A DNA stretch of 64,000 bases from Flavobacteriaceae bacterium D16 (GCA_021295155.1 JAJTJC010000036.1:434001-498000), one strand, 5' to 3'. Numbered from the stretch's first letter, positions 43,757 to 54,148 are shown. Notes: generated from the letters alone by a model not told the origin. Made by a program: numbers and translations.

Positions 43757-43889
43757 TTTCTGACAATCAATTCTTTAGCAGTCATAGTCCCAGAAAAAGC
43801 ACCTCACATCCTCATCATCATCTTGTAGGAATTGGATTAAAAAAGCCTGATTTTTTTTGTTATTTCACACAATACCAGTAATTTAGTAT

Positions 43890-43964
43890 TGCCATAGCAT
43901 AAGTAGGTTAAGTTTATGGTAAGATTTGGGACGAAAAGGGTAGAGACTTCTCTACCCTTTTCTA
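43890..43964 (+). ncRNA. Tandem small RNA candidate, copy 3
   Basis: The core at 43892-43930 differs from the others at one base (C to T before ATGG), which extends a possible CCATA/TATGG pairing by one pair. The terminator stem is GGGTAGAG (43938-43945) with CTCTACCC (43950-43957) around ACTT. A promoter-like TTG (43857-43859), a 19-nt spacer and TAATTTAG (43879-43886) lie upstream. The sod terminator begins 3 nt downstream. Confidence 0.74.
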
Positions 43965-43966
43965 TT

Positions 43967-44000
43967 AAAAAAGCGCGACCTGAATAGATCGCGCTTTTTT
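43967..44000. terminator. Bidirectional terminator between small RNA copy 3 and sod
   Basis: AAAAAAGCGCGA and TCGCGCTTTTTT are perfect complements around a 10-nt loop, giving a T-run on both strands. It lies 20 nt after the sod stop on the minus strand and backs up the copy 3 terminator on the plus strand. Confidence 0.85.
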
Positions 44001-44019
44001 AATTTATTTGAGAAAACTA

Positions 44020-44628
44020 CTATTTATTGGCTGCGAAGTTCTCTGCTACTTTATTCCAGTTAATCACACTATAAAATTCTTTGATATAATCTGGACGCCT
44101 GTTTTGATAATGCAAATAATAAGCGTGTTCCCAGACGTCAATCCCCAGAATGGGATATCCTCCACAACCTACGCCTGGCATTAAGGGGTTATCCTGGTTA
44201 GGGGTAGAACATATATCCAGTTTGCCCCCTGGATGCACACAAAGCCATGCCCAGCCCGAACCAAATCTAGTCCCGGCGGCACTACTGAATTGCTCCTTAA
44301 AATTATCGAATGAACCGAAAGATTCATTAATTGCTGCTGCAAGATCGCCTTCAGGATTTCCTCCTCCATCAGGAGACATGATTTCCCAGAACAATACATG
44401 GTTGTAATAACCCCCGCCATTGTTCCTTAGCGCTTTGTTGTCCATATCCATATTCTTAAGGATTTCCTCTATGGACTGACTGGCAAGATCGGATCCATCT
44501 ATAGCAGCATTCAATTTTGTAGTATACCCATTGTGGTGCTTGGTATGGTGGATCTCCATAGTCCGGGCATCAATATGCGGTTCTAAAGCGTCATATGCAT
44601 AGGGTAAATTAGGTAATTGAAAAGCCAT
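44020..44628 (-). CDS. Superoxide dismutase (Fe/Mn family, Mn-like)
   Basis: Disproportionates superoxide. From the ATG at 44628 ([20 protein letters not shown]) the protein has 202 residues with metal ligands His27, His77, Asp164 and His168 ([23 protein letters not shown]). Gln145 in [10 protein letters not shown] is in the position typical of Mn enzymes, so Mn-dependent or cambialistic activity is likely; the metal cannot be proved from sequence. The ATG at 44652 would add eight non-conserved residues. There is no signal peptide, so it is cytosolic. Confidence 0.93.
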   Translation of the reverse strand: MAFQLPNLPYAYDALEPHIDARTMEIHHTKHHNGYTTKLNAAIDGSDLASQSIEEILKNMDMDNKALRNNGGGYYNHVLFWEIMSPDGGGNPEGDLAAAINESFGSFDNFKEQFSSAAGTRFGSGWAWLCVHPGGKLDICSTPNQDNPLMPGVGCGGYPILGIDVWEHAYYLHYQNRRPDYIKEFYSVINWNKVAENFAANK

Positions 44629-44663
44629 TTTATCGCGTTTTATAGTTAACAATTTAATTGTCT

Positions 44664-44671
44664 CAAATTTA
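44664..44671 (-). promoter_or_regulatory. Predicted sod -7 box
   Basis: On the minus strand TAAATTTG matches TAnnTTTG exactly, with a transcription start near 44660 and a 32-nt leader before the ATG at 44628. Confidence 0.45.
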
Positions 44672-44746
44672 CACTATTACACATGATATTCCTATAAGAA
44701 ATTGTTAAGAACCCAGTAAGAATCCTTACTTTGTAAGCAAAAAGGA

Positions 44747-47700
44747 GTGCAAGAATCAGCATTCAAAATTTACAACGCCTCAGCTGGCTCTGGTAAAACC
44801 TTCACGCTGGTTAAGGAATACCTCAAAATCGTACTGGCACCTGGCAATAGCCCAGGTTTCAGACAGATCCTTGCGATAACTTTTACCAATAAGGCTGTTA
44901 ACGAGATGAAACAGCGAATTCTCAAAAGCCTTTATCTATTTGCAACAACTCCCTCAGAAACTAACGATAATCCATTGTTCTTATCTTTATGCAAGGAGCT
45001 TTCCTGCAGCCCCGAAATCCTGCAAGAACAGGCGCAAAAGGCATTGCCCTATGTCCTTCACAACTACGCTTTCTTTGATGTTTCTACCATAGATAAGTTT
45101 ACCCACCGATTAATTCGCACTTTTAGCAGGGATCTGAAACTTCCCTATCAGTTTGAGGTTGTCCTGGATCAGAAAGAATTAATGCAGGAGGTCGTAGGCA
45201 GACTTCTGAGCAAGGCTGGAAGGGATCCTGAACTTACAAAAGCCCTGATCGCCTTTTCACTGGAGAAAATTGATGCAGATAAAAGCTGGGATATCGGATA
45301 CGATTTAAATGAAACCGGTCAGCTGTTGTTTGATGAGAATCAGCATAAACATCTTGACATGCTTGGGAACAGGTCTGGCAAGGAATTCCTTGAGTTGAAA
45401 TCACAGCTAAAACAGCAGGTTTTGGCATCCGAATCAAAAATTAAAGAAGCAGCCATTAAAGCTTTAGAGCTTATAAACGCCCATGGGCTGGAAACCACAG
45501 ATTTCAAATCCGGGTATTTCCCAAAATTCCTGCATCAAGTTATTAATGATCAGCGGTCTCTGAATTTTGATGCCGGATGGAAAGTGAAATTTGGGGAGGA
45601 ACCCCTTTACAGTCAGAAAGTAGACCAGAAAACCAAGGAAATTCTGGACATTTTACTTCCCCAATTTGCTGACCTGTTTACGGAGATTCGAAAAGATTTC
45701 TTTTGGGCTGCCTTTTATAGAAATGCATATGGGAACCTGGTACCCCTGGCTATCCTAAACGCGCTAAATACAGAGCTGGAACAGCTAAAAAAAGAGCGGC
45801 AATTGCTTCCTATTTCTACCTTTAACCAACTTATAGCTGAAGAAATCAAGGATCAACCTGCACCTTACATATATGAACGTCTGGGAGAGAAGTATCGCCA
45901 TTATTTCATTGACGAATTCCAGGATACTTCAGAATTGCAATGGAACAACCTGGTTCCTTTAATAAGCAATGCACTGGAAGGTCAGGATGAGTCCGGGCGT
46001 AAAGGCTCACTCTTTTTAGTTGGCGACGCCAAGCAGGCTATTTACAGGTGGAGAGGTGGAAAAGCCGAACAATTTCTGAATCTTTTAAACCTTACAGACT
46101 CCGTTTTTACCATCTCCCCGGAAATCAGAAACTTGCCCCGAAATTACCGCAGCCATGAACGAATAGTAGAATTTAACAACCACTTTTTTAAAGTAACAAG
46201 CCCGGTGCTCAGCAGTCCAGAATACCAGCATTTGTTCAATGGAGGGGGTGGTCAGCAAGCGAACGCGCGCAAGGATGGGCAGGTTATCCTGGAATTTATA
46301 GACAAAACCACAGGAGAGGCGGACCTTGCCTATGGTTCGCGGATTGTAGAATATGTTGAAACCGTATTGGCTAAAGGGTATGAATATCAGGATATATGCA
46401 TTCTCACCCGCAAAATCAAACAGGGCGTCAAGGTAGCTGAATACCTTATGGGTTTAGGGATCCCTGTTATTTCATCTGAAACTTTGCTACTAAGTTCATC
46501 TCCTGAGGTTCGCTTTTGTGTTGCGCTTCTGGAATTTGCTCTCAATCCCCAAGAGTCCCATCCCCGCTATGAAATTATACAATATCTGAGCCTGAACACA
46601 GCTAAAGTCAAATGGTCTTTGGTTGACGATTTGGAGGGGTTCAGCAAACATCTTGCTGATGAATTCGGGATTGACTGGAAACAGTTTAAGGCCATGCATG
46701 CCTTTGATGCACTGGAATACTCCATCTGCTGTTTTAATCTTAACCCAGATTCTAATGCGTACTTGAGTTTCTTACTTGACGAGGCCCTGCAGGTATCTTT
46801 AAAAGAGAGTCCTGATTTAGCCACTTTCCTCTCCCATTGGAACAAACGGAAAGAAAAGTTGAGCATTGTTGCGCCGGAAGGTCTAAACGCTATTAGCATA
46901 ATGACCATCCATAAGGCCAAGGGTCTGGAATTTCCCATTGTTATTTTTCCTTATGCAAACACTGCCATCTACGAGGACAAAAACCCAAAGCTCTGGGCAG
47001 ATGTACCGGAAGATTCCTATTGTGGATTTGAATCCCTTTTATTGAACAAGAAAAAAGAAATGCTGCAATATCCCGGAAGTATTCCCGACTTGTTTTCCAA
47101 CGAACAGTCGAAATTGGAATTGGACGCATTCAACCTCTTGTATGTAGCACTTACGCGGAGCATTGCAGCCCTTTATATCATTAGCGAGTTTACCCCCGGA
47201 AAGGAAAATTCAAAAATTAATTATTATTCGGATCTGTTTATTCAATACCTGCGTGAAACAGGGCGCTGGGATAATCAACTTAGTCGGTATGTTATTGGGA
47301 AACTTCCTGATCCTGCCCAAAAGTTAGATGATGACAAAAAAGCCAAGCAGCTAAAATCCACTTATATCTATTCTCGAAAACAAATACTTGAAAAGGATTT
47401 AGTCCCTTTCAGAAAGCTAAGCTGGGATGCTGATAAGGAGAAAGCTATGGCCTGGGGTACTCTTTTTCACAATTTTATGGCTCAAATTGATTCCCAGGCA
47501 GATATTGTGAATGCTGTAGAATTGTTTGCGAGCAAACATTCAATAAAGGAAGATCAACTCAATATTCTAAAACTTAAAGTGCAGGCTCTGGTATCCCACC
47601 CAAAACTGAAGTTGTTTTTCAGTCAAGAAAAGGAAGTCAAAAATGAAGCAGAAATAATAACTGAAAATGGCCTAATTTTGCGTCCGGACCGATTGGTGTT

Positions 47701-47866
47701 CCAGGGAAATGAAGTTGCCATCCTGGATTACAAAACCGGAAAGCCCGGTGAAAAGGACAAAAAGCAAGTGCGCTTATATGGAAAAGCCCTACGGGAAATG
47801 GGCTTTGAAGTAACTCATGAGGTCATTATCTATATTGACGAAGAAATAGCACCCATATTCATTTAA
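44747..47866 (+). CDS. AddA/RecB-like helicase-nuclease
   Basis: A UvrD-family helicase of 1039 residues with Walker [17 protein letters not shown] at the N-terminus, Walker B-like [27 protein letters not shown], and [19 protein letters not shown] with VALTRS in the second RecA core. The C-terminus carries a PD-(D/E)xK nuclease with the motif LRPDRLVF plus [10 protein letters not shown]. This is the layout of AddA/RecB, which resects double-strand ends for recombination. The start is a GTG at 44747. An AddB-like nuclease lies 2.7 kb downstream, separated by kbl and ompA. Confidence 0.9.
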   Translation: MQESAFKIYNASAGSGKTFTLVKEYLKIVLAPGNSPGFRQILAITFTNKAVNEMKQRILKSLYLFATTPSETNDNPLFLSLCKELSCSPEILQEQAQKALPYVLHNYAFFDVSTIDKFTHRLIRTFSRDLKLPYQFEVVLDQKELMQEVVGRLLSKAGRDPELTKALIAFSLEKIDADKSWDIGYDLNETGQLLFDENQHKHLDMLGNRSGKEFLELKSQLKQQVLASESKIKEAAIKALELINAHGLETTDFKSGYFPKFLHQVINDQRSLNFDAGWKVKFGEEPLYSQKVDQKTKEILDILLPQFADLFTEIRKDFFWAAFYRNAYGNLVPLAILNALNTELEQLKKERQLLPISTFNQLIAEEIKDQPAPYIYERLGEKYRHYFIDEFQDTSELQWNNLVPLISNALEGQDESGRKGSLFLVGDAKQAIYRWRGGKAEQFLNLLNLTDSVFTISPEIRNLPRNYRSHERIVEFNNHFFKVTSPVLSSPEYQHLFNGGGGQQANARKDGQVILEFIDKTTGEADLAYGSRIVEYVETVLAKGYEYQDICILTRKIKQGVKVAEYLMGLGIPVISSETLLLSSSPEVRFCVALLEFALNPQESHPRYEIIQYLSLNTAKVKWSLVDDLEGFSKHLADEFGIDWKQFKAMHAFDALEYSICCFNLNPDSNAYLSFLLDEALQVSLKESPDLATFLSHWNKRKEKLSIVAPEGLNAISIMTIHKAKGLEFPIVIFPYANTAIYEDKNPKLWADVPEDSYCGFESLLLNKKKEMLQYPGSIPDLFSNEQSKLELDAFNLLYVALTRSIAALYIISEFTPGKENSKINYYSDLFIQYLRETGRWDNQLSRYVIGKLPDPAQKLDDDKKAKQLKSTYIYSRKQILEKDLVPFRKLSWDADKEKAMAWGTLFHNFMAQIDSQADIVNAVELFASKHSIKEDQLNILKLKVQALVSHPKLKLFFSQEKEVKNEAEIITENGLILRPDRLVFQGNEVAILDYKTGKPGEKDKKQVRLYGKALREMGFEVTHEVIIYIDEEIAPIFI

Positions 47867-47870
47867 TATC

Positions 47871-49064
47871 ATGTACGGAAAATTAAAAGAACACCTGCAA
47901 AAAGAACTAATAGACATTAAAGAAGCGGGATTATTTAAAGAAGAAAGGATAATTACATCCCCTCAAGGTGCCGTTATTACCCTTAATACTGGAAAGGAAG
48001 TAATCAACTTCTGCTCCAACAACTACCTCGGATTATCCTCACACCCTGAAGTGATACAGGCGGCTAAGGATACCCTAGAAAGTCATGGGTTCGGAATGTC
48101 ATCCGTTCGATTTATTTGCGGCACCCAGGACATTCATAAAAAACTTGAAGAAAATATCGCTAATTATTACGGCACGGAAGACACCATATTGTATGCTGCT
48201 GCATTTGATGCCAATGGGGGTGTTTTTGAACCGCTCTTTACGGCAGAAGACGCCATAATTTCTGATTCCCTTAACCACGCCTCCATCATAGACGGGGTGC
48301 GTTTATGTAAAGCAAAGCGCTACCGCTATCAGAACAATGATATGGCCGATCTGGAAAAACAACTTATCCAGGCTAATACTGACGGAAGCAGATTTAAGAT
48401 CATTGTTACAGATGGCGTCTTTTCAATGGATGGCCTGGTGGCCCCTTTAGACCATATATGTGATCTCGCTGAGAAATATGATGCGCTGGTAATGATTGAT
48501 GAATGTCATGCCGCCGGGTTTATAGGAGAAACTGGTCGTGGTACACTTGAAGAGAAAGGCGTAATGGGACGGATCGATATTATCACCGGCACCCTTGGGA
48601 AAGCCCTGGGGGGTGCAATGGGGGGATATACAACGGGAAAGAAGGAGATTATTGAAATACTCAGACAGCGCTCCCGACCTTATCTGTTTTCGAATTCCCT
48701 GGCCCCAACAATAGTTGGAGCTTCCATTAAGGTTTTTGAAATGCTCGATAAGGATACTAGCCTCAGGGATAAACTGGATGACAATACAAGGTATTTCAAG
48801 AAAGGTATGTTAGAAGCCGGTTTTGATATCATTGAAGGAGATTCAGCAATAGTCCCCGTAATGCTTTATGATGCAAAACTATCCCAGCAAATGGCCAATA
48901 TGCTATTGGAAAAGGGCATTTATGTTATCGGATTTTTCTATCCCGTAGTGCCAAAAGGGAAGGCCCGTATCAGGGTTCAGCTGTCTGCTGCTCATGAAAA
49001 GGAACATTTAGATCATGCAATCCTGGCATTTAAAGAAGTAGGACAAGAGCTGGGAATCGTTTAA
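47871..49064 (+). CDS. kbl: Glycine C-acetyltransferase (2-amino-3-ketobutyrate CoA ligase)
   Basis: A PLP enzyme of threonine breakdown that makes glycine and acetyl-CoA from 2-amino-3-ketobutyrate. At 397 residues it is the expected length. Key blocks are [32 protein letters not shown] and the PLP-lysine segment [19 protein letters not shown]. The sequence is closer to Kbl than to 8-amino-7-oxononanoate synthase or serine palmitoyltransferase. Threonine dehydrogenase is not adjacent. It starts 4 nt after the AddA-like gene. Confidence 0.93.
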   Translation: MYGKLKEHLQKELIDIKEAGLFKEERIITSPQGAVITLNTGKEVINFCSNNYLGLSSHPEVIQAAKDTLESHGFGMSSVRFICGTQDIHKKLEENIANYYGTEDTILYAAAFDANGGVFEPLFTAEDAIISDSLNHASIIDGVRLCKAKRYRYQNNDMADLEKQLIQANTDGSRFKIIVTDGVFSMDGLVAPLDHICDLAEKYDALVMIDECHAAGFIGETGRGTLEEKGVMGRIDIITGTLGKALGGAMGGYTTGKKEIIEILRQRSRPYLFSNSLAPTIVGASIKVFEMLDKDTSLRDKLDDNTRYFKKGMLEAGFDIIEGDSAIVPVMLYDAKLSQQMANMLLEKGIYVIGFFYPVVPKGKARIRVQLSAAHEKEHLDHAILAFKEVGQELGIV

Positions 49065-49113
49065 CTGTCGGTTTTTCCCCATGAAATGCATTAAAAAAAA
49101 TTGGAAATTGATT

Positions 49114-49143
49114 TTGTTAATATTTCTTAACAACTTACATTTG
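49114..49143 (+). promoter_or_regulatory. Predicted ompA promoter
   Basis: TTG (49114-49116), a 19-nt spacer and TACATTTG (49136-49143) match the flavobacterial consensus fully. Transcription would start near 49147, about 32 nt before the ATG at 49179. A strong promoter fits an abundant outer membrane protein. Confidence 0.65.
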
Positions 49144-49178
49144 CAGCTAATAAACACTTTAAACTTAAAATTTTGAAC

Positions 49179-50537
49179 ATGAAACAGCTTAGCAGAATAT
49201 TGGTTGTTGGCCTCCTGGTAATAGGATTTAACACCATTAAAGCGCAGGATGCAAACAATCCATGGCAAGTTAGCTTCGGTGTAAATGCTATTGACGTTTA
49301 CCCTACTAATGACCAAGACGCCGCTTACCCAGTAGGAGGTCTATTCGATGAGTATTTCAATGCTAATGATCATTGGAATATCCTTCCTTCTATTTCATAT
49401 GTTTCCGTATCTAAATATGTAGGTGATGGATTCGCAGTCGGAGTTAGAGGTTCCCTTAACCGCATTAGCAAATTAGGTGACCTTAGAGTTGACGATCTTT
49501 CGCACTACGCAGTAGATGGAACAATCAAGTACAACATCCTTAGAGACACTAAACTTGATCCTTTCGTTGAATTCGGTGGAGGTTACACCTGGGTTGACGA
49601 TATAGGAGCAGGTACTGTAAATGGTGGTATTGGAGCAAACTACTGGTTTAATGATAATATTGGATTAACCATACAAACTCAATACAAGCACGCATTTGAA
49701 GATTACGGAGTAAAGCATTTCCAACATCTTGCCGGTGTTTCTATCCGCTTCGGTGGAACTGATACTGACGGAGATGGTATCTACGACAAAGACGATGCTT
49801 GTCCAGAGGTTGCTGGTCTTGAAGCTTTCAACGGATGTCCTGATTCTGATGGAGATGGTATCGAAGATGGAAAAGACAGCTGTCCTAACGAAGCTGGTTC
49901 CAAAGAAATGAACGGATGTCCTGATTCCGATGGAGATGGTATCGCTGACAAAGACGATGCTTGTCCAAACGAAGCTGGTATAGCTGCCCTTGGAGGTTGT
50001 CCTGATGCTGATGGTGACGGTATTGCTGACAAAGACGATGCTTGTCCAAACGAAGCCGGACCTGCTGAAAATAAAGGATGCCCATGGCCTGATTCTGATA
50101 ATGACGGTGTTCTTGACAAAGATGATATTTGTCCAGACGTTCCTGGAACTGTGGCCAACAATGGTTGTCCTGAAGTAACAGAAGCTGTTCAGAAAACACT
50201 TCTGGATTACGCTAAGACTATTCTCTTCGATACCGGTAAAGCCAGTATCAAGACTGAGTCAGAAGAAGTTCTACAAAACATTATTGCAATCTTGAAAGAA
50301 TACAAGAATGCTAAGTTTACAATAGATGGTCACACAGACAGCGTAGGTAGCGCTAAACTCAATCAAAAACTATCTGAAGAAAGAGCTTACTCTGTGATGA
50401 ATTACCTGATTGAAAACGGAGTTGCTTCCAGCAGATTGACTGCTACCGGTTACGGTGAGGAAAGGCCAATAGCCTCTAACAATACTCGTCAAGGTAGAAG
50501 AACTAACCGTAGGGTTGAAATCAATCTAATCAAGTAA
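49179..50537 (+). CDS. OmpA-family outer membrane protein with TSP type-3 repeats
   Basis: Secreted outer membrane protein of 452 aa. Signal peptide to about KAQDANNPW, then an eight-strand beta-barrel-like domain (to about residue 190), five calcium-binding thrombospondin type-3 repeats (49761-50171), and a C-terminal OmpA peptidoglycan-binding domain ([44 protein letters not shown]). The Asp and Arg that contact diaminopimelate are present in these blocks. The TTG at 49173 was rejected in favour of the ATG. A strong promoter precedes it and a strong terminator follows. Confidence 0.93.
   Translation: MKQLSRILVVGLLVIGFNTIKAQDANNPWQVSFGVNAIDVYPTNDQDAAYPVGGLFDEYFNANDHWNILPSISYVSVSKYVGDGFAVGVRGSLNRISKLGDLRVDDLSHYAVDGTIKYNILRDTKLDPFVEFGGGYTWVDDIGAGTVNGGIGANYWFNDNIGLTIQTQYKHAFEDYGVKHFQHLAGVSIRFGGTDTDGDGIYDKDDACPEVAGLEAFNGCPDSDGDGIEDGKDSCPNEAGSKEMNGCPDSDGDGIADKDDACPNEAGIAALGGCPDADGDGIADKDDACPNEAGPAENKGCPWPDSDNDGVLDKDDICPDVPGTVANNGCPEVTEAVQKTLLDYAKTILFDTGKASIKTESEEVLQNIIAILKEYKNAKFTIDGHTDSVGSAKLNQKLSEERAYSVMNYLIENGVASSRLTATGYGEERPIASNNTRQGRRTNRRVEINLIK
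49761..50171 (+). repeat. Five tandem thrombospondin type-3 repeats in the OmpA protein
   Basis: Five units of 27, 27, 27, 29 and 27 residues, each beginning D-x-D-x-D-G and ending with a GCP motif, encoded in an array of about 81-nt period. Neighbouring units share long near-identical DNA blocks, such as GACAAAGACGATGCTTGTCC. Asp-rich positions bind calcium in known TSP3 units. Confidence 0.9.
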
Positions 50538-50564
50538 GAGAATTTACCAACCTCATTATAATAA

Positions 50565-50593
50565 AGGCCCTGCATTAATGCAGGGCTTTTTTT
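50565..50593 (+). terminator. Rho-independent terminator after ompA
   Basis: A perfect 8-bp stem, GCCCTGCA (50567-50574) with TGCAGGGC (50579-50586) around TTAA, followed by seven T. The T-run meets the -7 box of the next gene. Confidence 0.88.
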
Positions 50594-50600
50594 ATTTTTG
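50593..50600 (+). promoter_or_regulatory. Predicted -7 box for the AddB-like gene
   Basis: TATTTTTG matches TAnnTTTG exactly, beginning in the last T of the ompA terminator and ending 4 nt before the ATG at 50604. Transcription would start at about the ATG. There is no TTG at the -33 spacing, so the box could be fortuitous. Confidence 0.35.
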
Positions 50601-50603
50601 ATT

Positions 50604-53351
50604 ATGCACAGTTTCCTACAGGAAGTAGCTCAATCGGTTTGTTCAGAGAACCGGGATATTGATAACTACATATTTGTATTACCCAGTAAACGGGCCGGGA
50701 ATTTTTTAAAATCTGCCCTGGCCAGGGAAATGGGTAAAACCATTTTTGCACCACAGGTATTAAGTGTAGAAGAGTTCATTCAATTAATAGCAGGACAGGA
50801 AAGTACTACGAGAATAAACTTGCTATTTACCCTTTATGAAGCCTATCTGGAGGTTATCCCTGAAGAACCTGAGAGTTATGAGTCTTTTGTGACCTGGGGA
50901 AATACCCTGTTACAGGATATCATGGAAATAGACCGATATCTAATACCCCCAGAAAAAGTTTTCTCCTACCTTTCTGCCATACAGGAAATGAATCATTGGG
51001 CCGTTGCACCGGATAGAACTGAACAAATTAGTGGATACCTGAAATTCTGGGAATTACTTCATCCCATTTACACGCGGTTTAATTCTAAATTGATGGAAAA
51101 GGGCGAAGGCCATCAGGGTCTTGTATATAAACTGGCAACAAAACAATTAGACACCTATCTAAAAGTAACAGAAGGAAAAAGGCACATTTTTGCAGGTTTT
51201 AATGCGCTCAACCAGGCCGAAAGTCATATCATACAAACAATTCTGGAGGAAACTAATTCAGATATTTACTGGGATACGGATCCCTACTTCCTGAATGACC
51301 CTATTCACGATGCCGGTTATTTTATGCGCAAGTATTTTTCGAACTGGTCCTTCTATAAAAACCATTCTCCAAAAGGACCGAAATCAAATATTCTCAAAAA
51401 TAAAAAGATCAGCATTGTAGGCATCCCCAAACAAGTAACACAAGCCAAATATGTGGGCTCACTACTGGAAGAAATGCAGCAATCTGGTTCAGATGAACTG
51501 AATAGCACTGCAGTCATCCTTGGCGATGAAAGCTTGTTAAATCCTGTGTTACACGCACTTCCAACGGGTATGGGTCAGGTTAATATAACCATGGGTTTCC
51601 CATTAAGTCAGACCGTAGCAGCCACCCTCATTTTGCAATGGCTCGATTTGTTTATTAACGAGGACCCACAGGGATGGTATCATAAACCCTTTCTGGATTT
51701 CCTTACACATCCGGCCATACAGGGGCTCTTGTCTAGAAAGGATACTAATATTGCGCTATCCCTGAGGGAGAAACTGGTGAACAGTAATAGTATATATATC
51801 ACCTATAATACCTTGCAGAAATATTTACCTCAGGATGATATTATCTCAACAGTCCTTTTTGTCCATAAAAAGGAACCTTCGAAATTTATTGAAGATGCCC
51901 TGCTGCTTCTGGCGGAACTTCACAATATAGATACGGAAGGGATGAGCTCGATTTCCATTCAGGCTTACGTCTTAATGGAAAAAGTTCTACAGGAATTAAA
52001 AGAAGCTTGTCAGGATTTTCCCTATGTAAAAGACTTGAAGTCTATGAAGGGCCTGCTTCTGGAGGTAATGTCAACAAAGTCCCTGGATTTTATTGGAGAG
52101 CCCACATCCGGGCTTCAAATCATGGGTATGCTGGAAGGTCGTAACCTGGACTTCAATACGGTGATCATCACCTCGGTAAATGAGGGTATCCTTCCCGCAG
52201 GAAAAACAGTAAATTCCTTTATTCCATTTGATGTAAAGCGGGAATTGGGCTTGCCCACATACAAAGAAAAAGATGCGGTTTATACCTACCATTTCTATAG
52301 GTTACTTCAACGTGCCAGTAACATTGTCATCTGTTACAATACCGAGCCCGATGTGCTTGAAGGAGGTGAAAAGAGCCGCCTCATCCATCAATTGACCACA
52401 GATCCCAACCTGGCTCCATTCATTACAGAAATTATTGCGGCACCTAAAGTGCCCCTGAAAACAACACAACCCTTAAGCATTCCTAAAGATGATTTTATAC
52501 AGGGAAAGATCTTCGAACTAGCTGAAAGGGGATTTTCCCCAACGGCTTTATCAGATTATATCCGTGATCCGATGACTTTTTTTAAAAGGCATATCCTGAG
52601 GGTTGATGATCCTGAAGAGGTTGAAGAAACATTGGAGGCACGAACCTTTGGTATAATTGTGCATGAAAGTCTGGAGGCACTCTACAAACCCTTTATTGGA
52701 TCTGTTTTATCAGCAGAAGCTTTAAAAAAACAGCGCGGAAAAGTGAAGCCATTGGTGCGAACACTTATGGCCAAACACTATCCAGATCAACATAATGTTC
52801 AGGGAAAAAACCTCATTGCTTTCGAAGTAATCGTCAAATATATTGACCGCTTCTTCGCCCGCGAAATCGAGGAAACCAAAGAACACGAGATCCGCATTAT
52901 TGCCCTGGAATCCAAAATGAAATGCCCCTATTCCATTCCTGCGATTAAAGAAGATATTTACCTTAAAGGTACAGTAGACCGGATTGATCAATACGACGGA
53001 AACATTCGCATATTGGATTATAAAACAGGAACCGTTAAGGGCTCGGAAGTTGAGGTAGTGGATTGGGAATCCCTGATACATGAAAAAAGTCAAGGCAAAG
53101 CATTTCAACTGCTTTGCTATGCCTTACTATATGGCAGGGAGCATCCTTTTGAAAGTATTCAGGCTGGCATCATATCCATGAAAAACGTCAAGCAAGGAGC
53201 TATAACCTTTGCAAAAAAAGATAGCAGCAGGAGCAGAAACAAAGATTCGCAGATTACCCCACAGGTGATCGATGCCTTTGAAGAACAATTGAATATACTA
53301 ATAACCGAAATCTGCAATCCAAAATTGCCTTTTCAGGAACAAAAAGTCTAA
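50604..53351 (+). CDS. AddB-like PD-(D/E)xK nuclease
   Basis: A 915-residue protein with an inactivated helicase-like N-terminus (IFVLPSKRAGNFLKSALARE in place of a Walker A) and a C-terminal PD-(D/E)xK nuclease: YLKGTVDRIDQYDGNIRILDYKTGTV. It resembles AddB, the second subunit of the AddAB double-strand break resection complex, and would partner the AddA-like protein at 44747. The four-Cys iron-sulfur ligands typical of Bacillus AddB are not evident. The TTG at 50598 was rejected because it belongs to the -7 box. It converges with an SDR gene (2-nt gap). Confidence 0.82.
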   Translation: MHSFLQEVAQSVCSENRDIDNYIFVLPSKRAGNFLKSALAREMGKTIFAPQVLSVEEFIQLIAGQESTTRINLLFTLYEAYLEVIPEEPESYESFVTWGNTLLQDIMEIDRYLIPPEKVFSYLSAIQEMNHWAVAPDRTEQISGYLKFWELLHPIYTRFNSKLMEKGEGHQGLVYKLATKQLDTYLKVTEGKRHIFAGFNALNQAESHIIQTILEETNSDIYWDTDPYFLNDPIHDAGYFMRKYFSNWSFYKNHSPKGPKSNILKNKKISIVGIPKQVTQAKYVGSLLEEMQQSGSDELNSTAVILGDESLLNPVLHALPTGMGQVNITMGFPLSQTVAATLILQWLDLFINEDPQGWYHKPFLDFLTHPAIQGLLSRKDTNIALSLREKLVNSNSIYITYNTLQKYLPQDDIISTVLFVHKKEPSKFIEDALLLLAELHNIDTEGMSSISIQAYVLMEKVLQELKEACQDFPYVKDLKSMKGLLLEVMSTKSLDFIGEPTSGLQIMGMLEGRNLDFNTVIITSVNEGILPAGKTVNSFIPFDVKRELGLPTYKEKDAVYTYHFYRLLQRASNIVICYNTEPDVLEGGEKSRLIHQLTTDPNLAPFITEIIAAPKVPLKTTQPLSIPKDDFIQGKIFELAERGFSPTALSDYIRDPMTFFKRHILRVDDPEEVEETLEARTFGIIVHESLEALYKPFIGSVLSAEALKKQRGKVKPLVRTLMAKHYPDQHNVQGKNLIAFEVIVKYIDRFFAREIEETKEHEIRIIALESKMKCPYSIPAIKEDIYLKGTVDRIDQYDGNIRILDYKTGTVKGSEVEVVDWESLIHEKSQGKAFQLLCYALLYGREHPFESIQAGIISMKNVKQGAITFAKKDSSRSRNKDSQITPQVIDAFEEQLNILITEICNPKLPFQEQKV

Positions 53352-53353
53352 CC

Positions 53354-54067
53354 CTATTTCTTGTCAGGGCGGGTAGGACGCACCTCAACCTTACTGGGCA
53401 ATGTCCTGGCGGGCATTTTGAGTAAGTCAACCACCAACTCACCAAGATCTTCCGGTTGAATTTTCCACGCATCCTTTGTGCCTGGTTGGTTATCGTTAAA
53501 ATAAGTGGCCACGGATCCTGGCATTATCGTAGTAACCTTAATATCATAAGGTCGCAGATCCAGCATGGCTGCCTGGGTAAACCCTACAACACCAAACTTC
53601 GAGGCATTATATCCGGAACCTTTGGCAAAAAAATTGGTTCCGGCCAGACTGGCTATGGTAAAATAATAGCCCCTTGAAGCCTTTAGCGCTTCCACGGCAG
53701 CTTTTAAAGTATAGAAAACACCACTGAGGTTAACATCCATCATTTCTTTCCAGGATTCAACGGATAATTCATCAATAGCTGCAAAATGACCAACTCCTGC
53801 ATTGGCTACAACCACATCCAACGATCCCCATCGGTCCAGAATTTGCTGAACAGCATTCTTTTCCTGATCGGGATCCGAGACCTGGGAAACAATAGGCAAG
53901 ACGCTATCTGCATGCCCCAATTGTTTAGCTGCCTCAGATACCCCCTCCTGAGTTCGCCCACTAATAGCAACACGCATTCCCTGCTCCAAAAGCTTTAGGG
54001 CTATTCCGAAGCCAATACCTTTGGTTCCTCCTGTTATATAGGCCACTTTATTCTGAAGATGTTCCAT
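53354..54067 (-). CDS. SDR-family oxidoreductase
   Basis: A classical short-chain dehydrogenase of 237 aa. Cofactor motif TGGTKGIGFG, NAG in VANAGVG, and the catalytic Tyr-Lys in YNASKFGVVGF. The profile resembles FabG-like reductases, but the gene is alone and shows no link to fatty acid genes, so the substrate is unknown. It converges with the AddB-like gene and leaves only 2 nt between stops. It is separated from tRNA-Ala by 81 nt. Confidence 0.88.
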   Translation of the reverse strand: MEHLQNKVAYITGGTKGIGFGIALKLLEQGMRVAISGRTQEGVSEAAKQLGHADSVLPIVSQVSDPDQEKNAVQQILDRWGSLDVVVANAGVGHFAAIDELSVESWKEMMDVNLSGVFYTLKAAVEALKASRGYYFTIASLAGTNFFAKGSGYNASKFGVVGFTQAAMLDLRPYDIKVTTIMPGSVATYFNDNQPGTKDAWKIQPEDLGELVVDLLKMPARTLPSKVEVRPTRPDKK

Positions 54068-54148
54068 AGAGATATCGAAGTTTTGAGGTTTCCTGTAAAG
54101 ATAGGAACTCCAAACAGATCGTACTTTATAATTGCAGGCATATGAATT

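Noticed and set aside
43440-43970. A short frame starting at the ATG inside each small RNA core (MVRFG...)
   Set aside because: The five-residue start is shared only because the core DNA is shared. After it the three frames diverge and run through terminator stems, so there is no sign of selection on protein.
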